Below, piece after piece: positions 1-6,160 of a stretch of DNA of 7,639 bases. The notes beneath the pieces were generated by a model. The model searched no databases. It had not been told where the DNA came from and worked only from the letters and a program-made list of their open reading frames with translations. Within the stretch, counting starts at the first letter, position 1. Each line of letters begins with the position of its first letter. This DNA comes from JAALKW01 sp033791145 (GTDB taxonomy: Bacteria > Pseudomonadota > Gammaproteobacteria > Legionellales > Legionellaceae). The stretch is from the NCBI GenBank assembly GCA_033791145.1, contig JASJHH010000029.1:1-7639 (forward strand). The letters run 5' to 3'. The translations under genes were made by a program, and so were the position numbers.

Positions 1-5
1 ATGGA

Positions 6-1889
6 ATGGGAGATTTAGCTCATATTTTAAATGTGGGAGAAAACCTTAAAAAGACATATGCTGATACATGTGATGTTGTCTATGAAATACAATGGAATAT
101 GGGCGGATATGGCAGACAATATCAAGATAAACCCAGGGTAAAAATGTTGATAGAAAAGCTCCAATATCTAGGTATTATCCAAGAGCCAAATTATGACGAT
201 AATAAATCACCAGAAGAGATGATAGCTGAAATAAATCAACTTAATGCACCACCCAATGGAAATAGGATTCATTTATTTACGACGCGCAGAATGGAGGATT
301 TTAAACCGGGTGGTAGGGAAGAAGAAAAATTTAAAGATTCAGATGTATGGATAGTCACATCAGCCCCAGCATTTGAGAGAGAAAAAGACCGCTATCATGC
401 ATTAAATAGATATTTTAATATTGGTATGGGTTCTCCAGGTAAAACCATTTTTTGTTCAGAGCATACAGGGGTAGAATATCTGTATGATTCTATAAACGGT
501 TTCCGAACCAAAGCTCGAGAGGGAATAGATGATGAGGAGAGTCGATTTTATTCTGTTGAAGATAAATTGGTTATGGGGTTTGGGAATTCTAACGATAAAG
601 TTATGGCAGGGTTTCTTTTAGATAAAACCGAAGCAACCGTTGATACAAAAATTGATGCTTTAATGCGTATTGAAAGCGAGTCTTTTAATGAATTATTACA
701 CGGAAGCCGACAATTAGAAGATAAGAAAAAGGCCCTAGATATAGAAAAGAACACTATTTTTGTACCTAATTACCATTCCCATGGTAGAAAACATGCATTA
801 GATATGTTTATTCATTTTTACCAAAACACGTTACCTCAAGATTCAAGAGATATTATCATGCAAGGCAATTTTGAGTTAGAGGCATTTCAAACTAAAAAAC
901 AAGCATTGATGGATGCGGGTTTTACGCGTATTGAGTATTACAATAAAGCAACAGATACCATTGAAGCAATTCAATGGATTGAAAGTCCAGAGCAAGAAAA
1001 AACCTTTAAAGTCTTTACGGGTCGTCTAGATGACCAAGATTATGCTAAATTTACTCATTGCGCGAATCTTGTTTCAGGGTGCTCGGGTGATAATACCTTA
1101 CAAGATGCAATTAATACTGGAGCGATACCTTTATTTATGCCCAATACTGGTAAAGCACGGGTCTTAGCTGATTTAAAAGAATTACTAGAAGAACATACGC
1201 CTAAATTTGATGCGTGCATTCAATTTCTTGAAATGTATGCGCACTATGAATCTTATCAACAACTTGCAGCTGAAACATCGGTATACTCCCCTGAATTAAT
1301 GTCTCAATGGAAAGAGGTTTGCACCTTACTCAAAGAAGAATATAACACGCATGATTTTGTTTCTCGTGCGGTGAGTCAAAAGCTCGGAGTCACTCCGGAC
1401 AAAAAGACGAATCTCTCAAAAGAAGCATTTACACAATTAAAGACTAAAAATGCTGTATTAGGTCAACCTACAGTAGATACGGTATCCGTTGAACACTCCG
1501 ATGTGTTAAACGCTAAACTATCTGAGTTAGCGACATTAGCAAAAGACTATGATGATAAAACTAAGGCGGCTACTAATATGAGCCGGCATAGAAAAGATAA
1601 AAATACGCTACTTCAAAACGGAATATTAAAGATTATAGGGGATATAGAAAAGGGTAATATGAATAATATTCCAAATATAATTACAGAGTTAAAGACTAAA
1701 CTGATTGATACTTACCAAGTAAAACCTAGTTTTTTTAAACAAAGTAAAAGTTATGATGTGATAAAACAGATTGAAAAAATCATCCCTCAGGTGCAAAGCA
1801 TTCAATATAGAGAGAAAGAAGCTGCAATGAGAGACAAGCCTTCAGTTGATGTTGAAACTAAAGCTCCGAGTAGAGGGGCAAGAGATTAA
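6..1889 (+). CDS. Large hypothetical protein, GT-B glycosyltransferase-like core, candidate secreted effector
   Basis: I do not recognise a named family. The 627-residue product has no signal peptide and no membrane segment, so it is probably cytosolic or secreted by a non-Sec route. Residues 22-36 form a strand followed by a glycine loop (IQWNMGGYG), like the opening of a GT-B N-terminal domain. Further strand-like blocks lie at 113-120 (DVWIVTSA) and 146-151. A second domain seems to begin near 250 (TIFVPNYHSHG). Residues 354-377 include SGCSGDNTLQDAINTGAIPL, which resembles the nucleotide-sugar site of GT-B enzymes. From about 465 to 605 the protein is predicted helical and charged. The last 30 residues include an acidic REKEAA patch and a polar end, as in many Legionella Dot/Icm substrates. 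The ATG at base 6 has no visible ribosome site because the window starts there, so the true start may lie upstream. Gene reality is near certain; the enzymatic and effector readings are inference. Confidence 0.85.
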   Translation: MGDLAHILNVGENLKKTYADTCDVVYEIQWNMGGYGRQYQDKPRVKMLIEKLQYLGIIQEPNYDDNKSPEEMIAEINQLNAPPNGNRIHLFTTRRMEDFKPGGREEEKFKDSDVWIVTSAPAFEREKDRYHALNRYFNIGMGSPGKTIFCSEHTGVEYLYDSINGFRTKAREGIDDEESRFYSVEDKLVMGFGNSNDKVMAGFLLDKTEATVDTKIDALMRIESESFNELLHGSRQLEDKKKALDIEKNTIFVPNYHSHGRKHALDMFIHFYQNTLPQDSRDIIMQGNFELEAFQTKKQALMDAGFTRIEYYNKATDTIEAIQWIESPEQEKTFKVFTGRLDDQDYAKFTHCANLVSGCSGDNTLQDAINTGAIPLFMPNTGKARVLADLKELLEEHTPKFDACIQFLEMYAHYESYQQLAAETSVYSPELMSQWKEVCTLLKEEYNTHDFVSRAVSQKLGVTPDKKTNLSKEAFTQLKTKNAVLGQPTVDTVSVEHSDVLNAKLSELATLAKDYDDKTKAATNMSRHRKDKNTLLQNGILKIIGDIEKGNMNNIPNIITELKTKLIDTYQVKPSFFKQSKSYDVIKQIEKIIPQVQSIQYREKEAAMRDKPSVDVETKAPSRGARD

Positions 1890-1911
1890 GATGTTCAAAT
1901 TTTTTGTTAAT

Positions 1912-1936
1912 TTGTATGTTTCACATGTACTATAAT
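1912..1936 (+). promoter_or_regulatory. Candidate promoter for lemA-htpX operon
   Basis: A perfect TATAAT sits at 1931-1936 in the gap after the first gene, 38 bases before the lemA start codon. No good -35 box lies at the usual 17-base spacing: TTGTTA (1904-1909) is 21 bases away and TTGTAT (1912-1917) only 13. The element may be weak, activator-dependent, or a chance match in AT-rich DNA. Confidence 0.4.
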
Positions 1937-1938
1937 CT

Positions 1939-1953
1939 TAAACCGGGGGTTTA
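1939..1953 (+). other. Small GC-cored hairpin upstream of lemA
   Basis: TAAACC and GGTTTA form a 6-base stem around a GGG loop, directly downstream of the TATAAT box and 6 bases ahead of the lemA ribosome site. It lies about where transcription would begin, so it could shape the 5' end of the transcript. It has no following T-run, so it is not a convincing terminator for the preceding gene. Confidence 0.3.
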
Positions 1954-1959
1954 TATGAT

Positions 1960-1966
1960 GGAGGAG
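1960..1966 (+). promoter_or_regulatory. Strong ribosome binding site of lemA
   Basis: GGAGGAG lies 8 bases upstream of the ATG at 1975. It is a near-perfect anti-16S match and fixes the lemA start. It is the strongest ribosome site in the window. Confidence 0.85.
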
Positions 1967-1974
1967 CGTTTAGA

Positions 1975-2553
1975 ATGAGTACATTAATTGTTATCAGTGT
2001 TATAGCTGTTGTTTTGTTTGCTTGGGTGATTTTGACTTATAACCGTTTAATCGGATTAATTGAGGCTATTGTTAATAATCATCGCCAAATCGATATCCAG
2101 CTTGATAGGCGCTTTAAAGTGTTCGAAAATTTAATAGCAACCGTTAAAAAAGCCATGGACTATGAGCAAACGACGCTAAAAGACGTGGTGGCGCTACGAA
2201 ATCAAGCACAAACAGCCAAAGCAAGCGGTGATGATAAAGCACGTATTGCAGCGGAAAATGGTATTTCTAAAATAGCGAGCGGCATTAATTTGGTCTTTGA
2301 GCAATATCCAGAGCTAAAAGCGAATCAAAATGCCTTACAACTGCAAGAAGAAATAGTGAATACTGAAAACAAACTGACGTTTTCAAAGCAGGCTTTTAAT
2401 GACAGTATCGAAACGTTTAATGCCACTAAAAAATCCTTTTTTGAGGCGATGGTGGTTAGTTTTTTTGCATCAAAACTAGATAAACATTTTGAGTATTGGC
2501 AATTAGAAGCGGATGACGCGAAAGCGAAAGAAGATTACGCTGTGAAGTTTTAA
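1975..2553 (+). CDS. lemA: LemA family membrane-anchored protein
   Basis: LemA proteins are inner-membrane-anchored helical bundles of poorly defined function, often encoded beside an HtpX-type protease and linked to envelope homeostasis. This 192-residue product has the family length. It has one N-terminal hydrophobic anchor (residues 3-21), then the LemA opening YNRLIGL (22-28). The core QIDIQLDRRF (38-47) corresponds to the usual QIDVQLKRR block. The second hallmark, YPELKAN (111-117), is followed by TENKL (130-134) and FNDSIETFNA (141-150). The usual RRHDLIPNLV segment reads RRFKVFENLI, so this is a divergent member. The C-terminal domain is long, helical and probably faces the periplasm by analogy with the family. 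It starts the operon with the M48 protease 12 bases downstream. Start choice is firm because of the GGAGGAG site. Family assignment is confident; cellular role is inferred from the partner. Confidence 0.93.
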   Translation: MSTLIVISVIAVVLFAWVILTYNRLIGLIEAIVNNHRQIDIQLDRRFKVFENLIATVKKAMDYEQTTLKDVVALRNQAQTAKASGDDKARIAAENGISKIASGINLVFEQYPELKANQNALQLQEEIVNTENKLTFSKQAFNDSIETFNATKKSFFEAMVVSFFASKLDKHFEYWQLEADDAKAKEDYAVKF

Positions 2554-2556
2554 GGC
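2551..2556 (+). promoter_or_regulatory. Ribosome site of the M48 protease gene, overlapping the lemA stop
   Basis: TAAGGC contains the lemA stop codon and an AAGG Shine-Dalgarno core, about 10 bases before the ATG at 2566. Sharing of the stop with the ribosome site suggests that translation of the protease depends partly on ribosomes finishing lemA. Confidence 0.5.
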
Positions 2557-2565
2557 CTGAATACA

Positions 2566-3612
2566 ATGCGTTTGAATGACTATAATTCAAAAAGTACAGA
2601 CTGGCGGAAACAGCTCAGAGAAAACGAACGTAGAACAAAAATTGTTGTTGCTGTTTTTCTTGGGATTTTTCTTTTGGTGGGTTTATTGTTTGATACTTTC
2701 TTAGGTATGGGACGCTATCAAGCGTCTGCTTGGAATATCTTTCAAGCCTTACTGACGTTTAGAATTTTTCCAATAGCAACGTGTATGATGCTTGTGATTG
2801 CCGGGGTGAGTTTACTGGTGACTTACCGTCTGTATGACAAAATCATGTTACTTGGGACGAACAGTCATGAAGTTACCCCTGAGAGCACTCATACGCATGA
2901 AGAGAAGCAGCTTTACAATGTGGTTGAAGAAATGAAGGTCGCTGCTGGCATGAAATTCATGCCAAAAGTGTACTTGATTGAAGCGCAATATATGAATGCC
3001 TTTGCTTCAGGTTACTCTGAAAAATCGGCCATGGTGGCGATTACGAGGGGCTTAATTCAAAAACTTAATCGCTCAGAACTTCAAGCGGTTATGGCGCATG
3101 AGTTAACGCACATCCGTCATCATGATATTAAGCTTACGCTAACCGTTTCTGTCTTGAGTAATATTTTATTAATGGCCATTGATTGGTTATTTTATAGCAT
3201 GTTATTTAAAGGTAATTCCGGTCAAAACTCCAGAGAACGAAGCGCGAATAAATTGTTTATGATTGTTATGATTTTACGTTTTACTTTGCCGCTGATTACC
3301 GGAATGTTAACCTTGTTTTTAAGTCGAACACGAGAATATATGGCAGATAGTGGTGCCGTTCAGTTAATGCGAGATAATTCGCCCTTGGCGAATGCGCTAC
3401 TTAAAATAAGTAAGGATCACACCGAGCATCAGAGCGAGTATGCGAGAGAATATGGCGAAACCGCCCATGAGTCAGTTCGACGTGCTTCTTATATTTTTGA
3501 TCCAGCAAAATTTAACGGCGTTAATTCTTTCTCAGGTATGTTTACGACCCATCCAAGCTTAGAGAAACGACTGGCAGCACTCGGTTTTAAAACCAAAAAA
3601 CACACGCGCTAA
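2566..3612 (+). CDS. htpX: HtpX-like M48 family membrane zinc metalloprotease
   Basis: This is a membrane-embedded zinc endopeptidase that cleaves misfolded or damaged membrane proteins at the cytoplasmic face. The zinc site is complete: HELTH at residues 178-182 supplies two histidines and the catalytic glutamate, and the third ligand is E257 in SRTREYMAD (253-261). The family blocks NAFASG (144-149) and FTTHPSLEKRLAAL (326-339) are present. Hydrophobic segments lie near 25-46, 66-88, 190-212 and 230-252, matching the two-plus-two arrangement of HtpX. At 348 residues it is longer than the roughly 290 of classic HtpX, because of a charged N-terminal stretch before the first membrane span and longer loops. 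It may therefore be a LemA-associated paralogue rather than the heat-shock HtpX orthologue, and the symbol is provisional. Residues 281-302 are charged and histidine/glutamate-rich. It follows lemA by 12 bases and its stop overlaps the convergent sterol reductase stop. Confidence 0.93.
   Translation: MRLNDYNSKSTDWRKQLRENERRTKIVVAVFLGIFLLVGLLFDTFLGMGRYQASAWNIFQALLTFRIFPIATCMMLVIAGVSLLVTYRLYDKIMLLGTNSHEVTPESTHTHEEKQLYNVVEEMKVAAGMKFMPKVYLIEAQYMNAFASGYSEKSAMVAITRGLIQKLNRSELQAVMAHELTHIRHHDIKLTLTVSVLSNILLMAIDWLFYSMLFKGNSGQNSRERSANKLFMIVMILRFTLPLITGMLTLFLSRTREYMADSGAVQLMRDNSPLANALLKISKDHTEHQSEYAREYGETAHESVRRASYIFDPAKFNGVNSFSGMFTTHPSLEKRLAALGFKTKKHTR
3609..3612. other. Overlapping stop codons of convergent genes
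   Basis: The four bases CTAA hold both ends: TAA at 3610-3612 stops the + strand protease and TAG (complement of 3609-3611) stops the - strand sterol reductase. There is no intergenic space, so any terminator must lie inside the opposing coding sequence. Confidence 0.95.
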
Positions 3613-4895
3613 TAAATATAAGGAATAAATTTGTATTTTACTGTTTTACAGTAACGCGCCCAGTCTTCGCCGTATTTTTTGGCGCATCGGTCCATGTCAC
3701 GGGTATAACGGTGAATAATCATGCCAAAAAAGAAGATAGGATACAAATAAGGAAGAAATGAAGAAAAACCGCAACTCAGTCCCCATGTGAGTGCCATGAG
3801 TGTATCTGCTGTATAATGAATTTTTCTTGTGTGGCGATACCAACCATCTGTTAATAAAATACTCCCAGAAGCTGTTTTAATATATTTTGGATTCTTCAAG
3901 GTTCCCCATGGCAGCTGAGGAAAGGCTTTTCGTTTGACGAACGTACCGCGTTGCTGCATGCGGAAGCGATTTTTCTGACTGTTGGCAGTATCCCATACAT
4001 AATAAGCAACGAGTAATACTGCGAGCAGTGGAAGCATGTAAGCCAAGGGGAGCTGAACATTATTTTTCAAAATATAAAACGACTGAAAGCAATAGAAAAA
4101 AGGAACGCCGACATAATTCCAAAAAATTAACATCCATCCAAATTTTTCATGAAAAATATCCCAGGTTGTTGGAATGCATTCCTCGCCTTTCATGCAAGCA
4201 TTTACATAGAGTCCATGCGCGAGCATCATAAACATCATCGGGTAGGTGATATAGCCTTGCAGCTGACACTGTTTTGCCGCAGCTGATATGGTTAGAAAAA
4301 ACAATAAAATCCAAGGAATACGTATTTCTGAAAATAGTTTGATATCCAGTTTTTTAAGACGAGGATTTAAGCTAATTCCCATGAAAAAATCATAAAGGTG
4401 ATTGCCGGTCGGGGAGTCTGCTGTTTTTGTTAAATATTTAAGTATAAATAAGTAAAATGCGAAGGCATTTGCTGTGATCACAGCAACCGTCATAATACTG
4501 CCCATATGATCAGCCAGTAAATAAAGAGGGAATAAGCCTGTTATATGAAGCACTGCAGCAAGCGCTAATGTGCTATACCAACACAATATACCATTGCAGT
4601 TGTATGTGAGCTGTTGATTGTTTTGGGATGGAATAGGCAGGCCTTTAATTTTTAAGCCGGGTAAAATATAAGCTAAAAATAATTGAACCCCAATAAAGCT
4701 TAAATAAACCTTTGCTGCAAACCAGGTTGGCTTGGCGTGAGATAAATAATACTCGATATTTTTAAAATTCGTAGGTAAAAATAAGGCGCCTTGAAAAAAG
4801 GTTAAAGATATCCAAAGGTAATAAATAAGTATATGGGAAAAAGCAATGATAAAAAATACGCCTACAGGCCCTCCAAATTCATATTTTTGTTTCAT
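3609..4895 (-). CDS. Eukaryote-type sterol reductase, ERG4/ERG24/DHCR7 family, probably ERG4 branch
   Basis: This family reduces a sterol carbon-carbon double bond with NADPH inside the membrane. The 428-residue length and about ten hydrophobic segments (first at 10-36, last pair at 365-395) fit it. Visible blocks are EFGGPVG (6-12), the family opening; DFFMGISLNPR (169-179); DIFHEKFGWML (246-256); TANSQKNRFR (303-312) with the K308/R312 pair at the spacing of the cofactor-contacting Lys/Arg of the family; GWYRHTRKIHYTAD (351-364); HRYTRDMDRCAKKYGEDW (395-412); and the end FIPYIY. In 14-reductases and DHCR7 the 360-364 block usually reads NYxGD; here it is HYTAD, which with EFGGP and FIPYIY I recall as ERG4-like (delta-24(28)/24(24-1) reductase). 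That branch call is weaker than the family call. It is the last gene of the operon, with an ATGA overlap with the gene before it. The family is essentially eukaryotic, so an ancestral transfer from a eukaryote is likely. Host sterol is a plausible substrate. Confidence 0.93.
   Translation of the reverse strand: MKQKYEFGGPVGVFFIIAFSHILIYYLWISLTFFQGALFLPTNFKNIEYYLSHAKPTWFAAKVYLSFIGVQLFLAYILPGLKIKGLPIPSQNNQQLTYNCNGILCWYSTLALAAVLHITGLFPLYLLADHMGSIMTVAVITANAFAFYLFILKYLTKTADSPTGNHLYDFFMGISLNPRLKKLDIKLFSEIRIPWILLFFLTISAAAKQCQLQGYITYPMMFMMLAHGLYVNACMKGEECIPTTWDIFHEKFGWMLIFWNYVGVPFFYCFQSFYILKNNVQLPLAYMLPLLAVLLVAYYVWDTANSQKNRFRMQQRGTFVKRKAFPQLPWGTLKNPKYIKTASGSILLTDGWYRHTRKIHYTADTLMALTWGLSCGFSSFLPYLYPIFFFGMIIHRYTRDMDRCAKKYGEDWARYCKTVKYKFIPYIY
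4892..4895 (-). other. ATGA start/stop overlap (translational coupling)
   Basis: On the - strand the sterol reductase ATG (4895-4893) overlaps the TGA stop (4894-4892) of the preceding oxidoreductase. An AGAGAG purine run 5 bases before the ATG is only a weak ribosome site. Reinitiation by ribosomes finishing the upstream gene is therefore likely to set expression of the reductase. Confidence 0.85.
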
Positions 4896-6160
4896 AGCTG
4901 CTCTCTAAAGTTGTGTGATAAACCCATTGCTTCCGTAAGTTTTATAGCCGAGATGATGGCATCTTCATGGTAAAAAAAGGCATTACTGTAGGAACCGCAA
5001 TAATACGTATTCAATGCGGATTTATTCAGCAAACCGATGGGCTCTTCGACTGAAAATGTGCTTGCGGTAGGCAGTGGGATACGAAATTTAATTTGATGTT
5101 CAATGTCTTGTTGCTCAATGGGGTGTTTGTTGACTTCATGTATAGATACATAGCGTGAAGGCCTTGCTGTTTGGCCAGAAAAATGCTCTTGATTCCATGT
5201 TGTGACCACATGTTGCTCTGAAAGGGCGTCTCCATACAATTGTAAGGTCATGGCCTCGTCATGACACCCGTAAGGACGTCTGTGCAGCGTACTCATGATA
5301 TCACCCATTGTAATTGCAGACAGCAGTTTTTTTTCAAGTTTTGTTGGGTTGTTGAGCAATTTTAAGGCCTCGTCAGGTCGTGTTGCCATCACGAGTTTGT
5401 CTGCTGTAAATTGCTGATTAGCTGTGATGATATGAATGCTATTATCATCACGCTCTATTTGAATCACTGGCGTATGGGTTAAGTAAGTAACCGGCGTATG
5501 CTTTACAAATGCGTCAATTAATAAATGATTTCCCCCATCTATCGTGCTGTACTGTGTCAATCCCTTGATTGACATAAAGTATTTTCCCCACCACCTTGCG
5601 ATGACAGAGACGGGTAAATCAAACAAGTCTTGATAAGGCATAGATAAATATAGTGCTGCCGCAGGAAGCAGAAAATAACGAATACAGGGCTCAGATAATT
5701 TGGCATCTTTTATCCATGCACCAACGGTTGTATCGTGATTGATGGTTTCATCCTGAAACTGTTGCATTAAATACCAGATGTCTTTTATGTTTGTAGGCAC
5801 GTGCTTAAAATCAATATTTTCTGCCCAACGCCGCCAATAAGACGTGTACTGCATATTACCCTGATAAAGAAACCGATGCTCGACCTGTTTATTCACCAAA
5901 GGCAATGAAAATTTCTCAGCAAAGCGTAATGTATTTTTAAACAGTGGCTTACCCGGAAATAAAATAACGCCCATAGGGGCTCTAATTGAAGCGTCAATGG
6001 TTGTAGAATGATTATTGCCTCCTAAATCAGAACTGGCTTCAAATAAAGTGATGTCATAGGCGTCTTGCAAGCAGTGCGCTGCAGAAAGGCCTGATATCCC
6101 GCCGCCAATAATAGCGAGCGTTGGTTTTTTAGAGCTTGTTTCAGAGATTTTTTTAGACAT
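4892..6160 (-). CDS. FAD/NAD(P)-binding oxidoreductase, COG2907 / amine oxidase fold
   Basis: This is a soluble flavoprotein of the monoamine-oxidase/phytoene-desaturase fold. Counted from the ATG at 6160 it has 422 residues. The FAD-binding motif IIGGGISGLSAA is at about 17-28, followed by the acidic ribose contact in LFEASSDLGGNN (39-50). A TIDGGNHLLIDAF block (206-218), the strand DKLVMATRPDEAL (254-266) and STLHRRPYGCH (290-300) with VVTTWN (318-323) match the order seen in COG2907 proteins. The end YCGSYSNAFFYHEDAIISAI (387-406) is the C-terminal FAD site. COG2907 members of unknown substrate often neighbour cyclopropane-fatty-acid synthase; here the partners are a sterol reductase and a RetSat-like enzyme instead. 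In-frame ATGs exist at 6175, 6163 and 6160. I prefer 6160 because a weak GGTG sits 7 bases before it and the overlap with the upstream gene is then only 8 bases; the longer MWCLM extension adds nothing conserved. The exact reaction is unknown. Confidence 0.9.
   Translation of the reverse strand: MSKKISETSSKKPTLAIIGGGISGLSAAHCLQDAYDITLFEASSDLGGNNHSTTIDASIRAPMGVILFPGKPLFKNTLRFAEKFSLPLVNKQVEHRFLYQGNMQYTSYWRRWAENIDFKHVPTNIKDIWYLMQQFQDETINHDTTVGAWIKDAKLSEPCIRYFLLPAAALYLSMPYQDLFDLPVSVIARWWGKYFMSIKGLTQYSTIDGGNHLLIDAFVKHTPVTYLTHTPVIQIERDDNSIHIITANQQFTADKLVMATRPDEALKLLNNPTKLEKKLLSAITMGDIMSTLHRRPYGCHDEAMTLQLYGDALSEQHVVTTWNQEHFSGQTARPSRYVSIHEVNKHPIEQQDIEHQIKFRIPLPTASTFSVEEPIGLLNKSALNTYYCGSYSNAFFYHEDAIISAIKLTEAMGLSHNFREQL
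6153..6160 (-). other. Eight-base overlap between the two flavoprotein genes
   Basis: On the - strand ATGTCTAA contains both the start of the COG2907-type gene and the TAA stop (6155-6153) of the RetSat-like gene. If the neighbouring ATG at 6163 is used, the overlap is 11 bases. With only a weak ribosome site present, coupling of the two genes is likely. Confidence 0.7.

Noticed and set aside
1..18. ATG at base 1 as a gene start
   Set aside because: It reads five codons (MEWEI) and stops at 16-18. The large gene is in another frame, starting at base 6 or upstream of the window.
548..754. 68-codon open frame on the - strand inside the first gene
   Set aside because: It lies fully antisense to a gene with clear coding character, has low-complexity serine/phenylalanine-rich content and no family features.
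1939..1953. Hairpin as a rho-independent terminator of the first gene
   Set aside because: The stem is only 6 bases with no T-run after it, and it lies downstream of the probable lemA promoter.
4028..4231. 67-codon + strand open frame inside the sterol reductase
   Set aside because: It is antisense to well-conserved family motifs, and its product is basic with no recognisable features.
5026..5235. 69-codon - strand open frame in a second frame of the COG2907-type gene
   Set aside because: It lies within the real gene in a different frame, with no ribosome site or conserved content.
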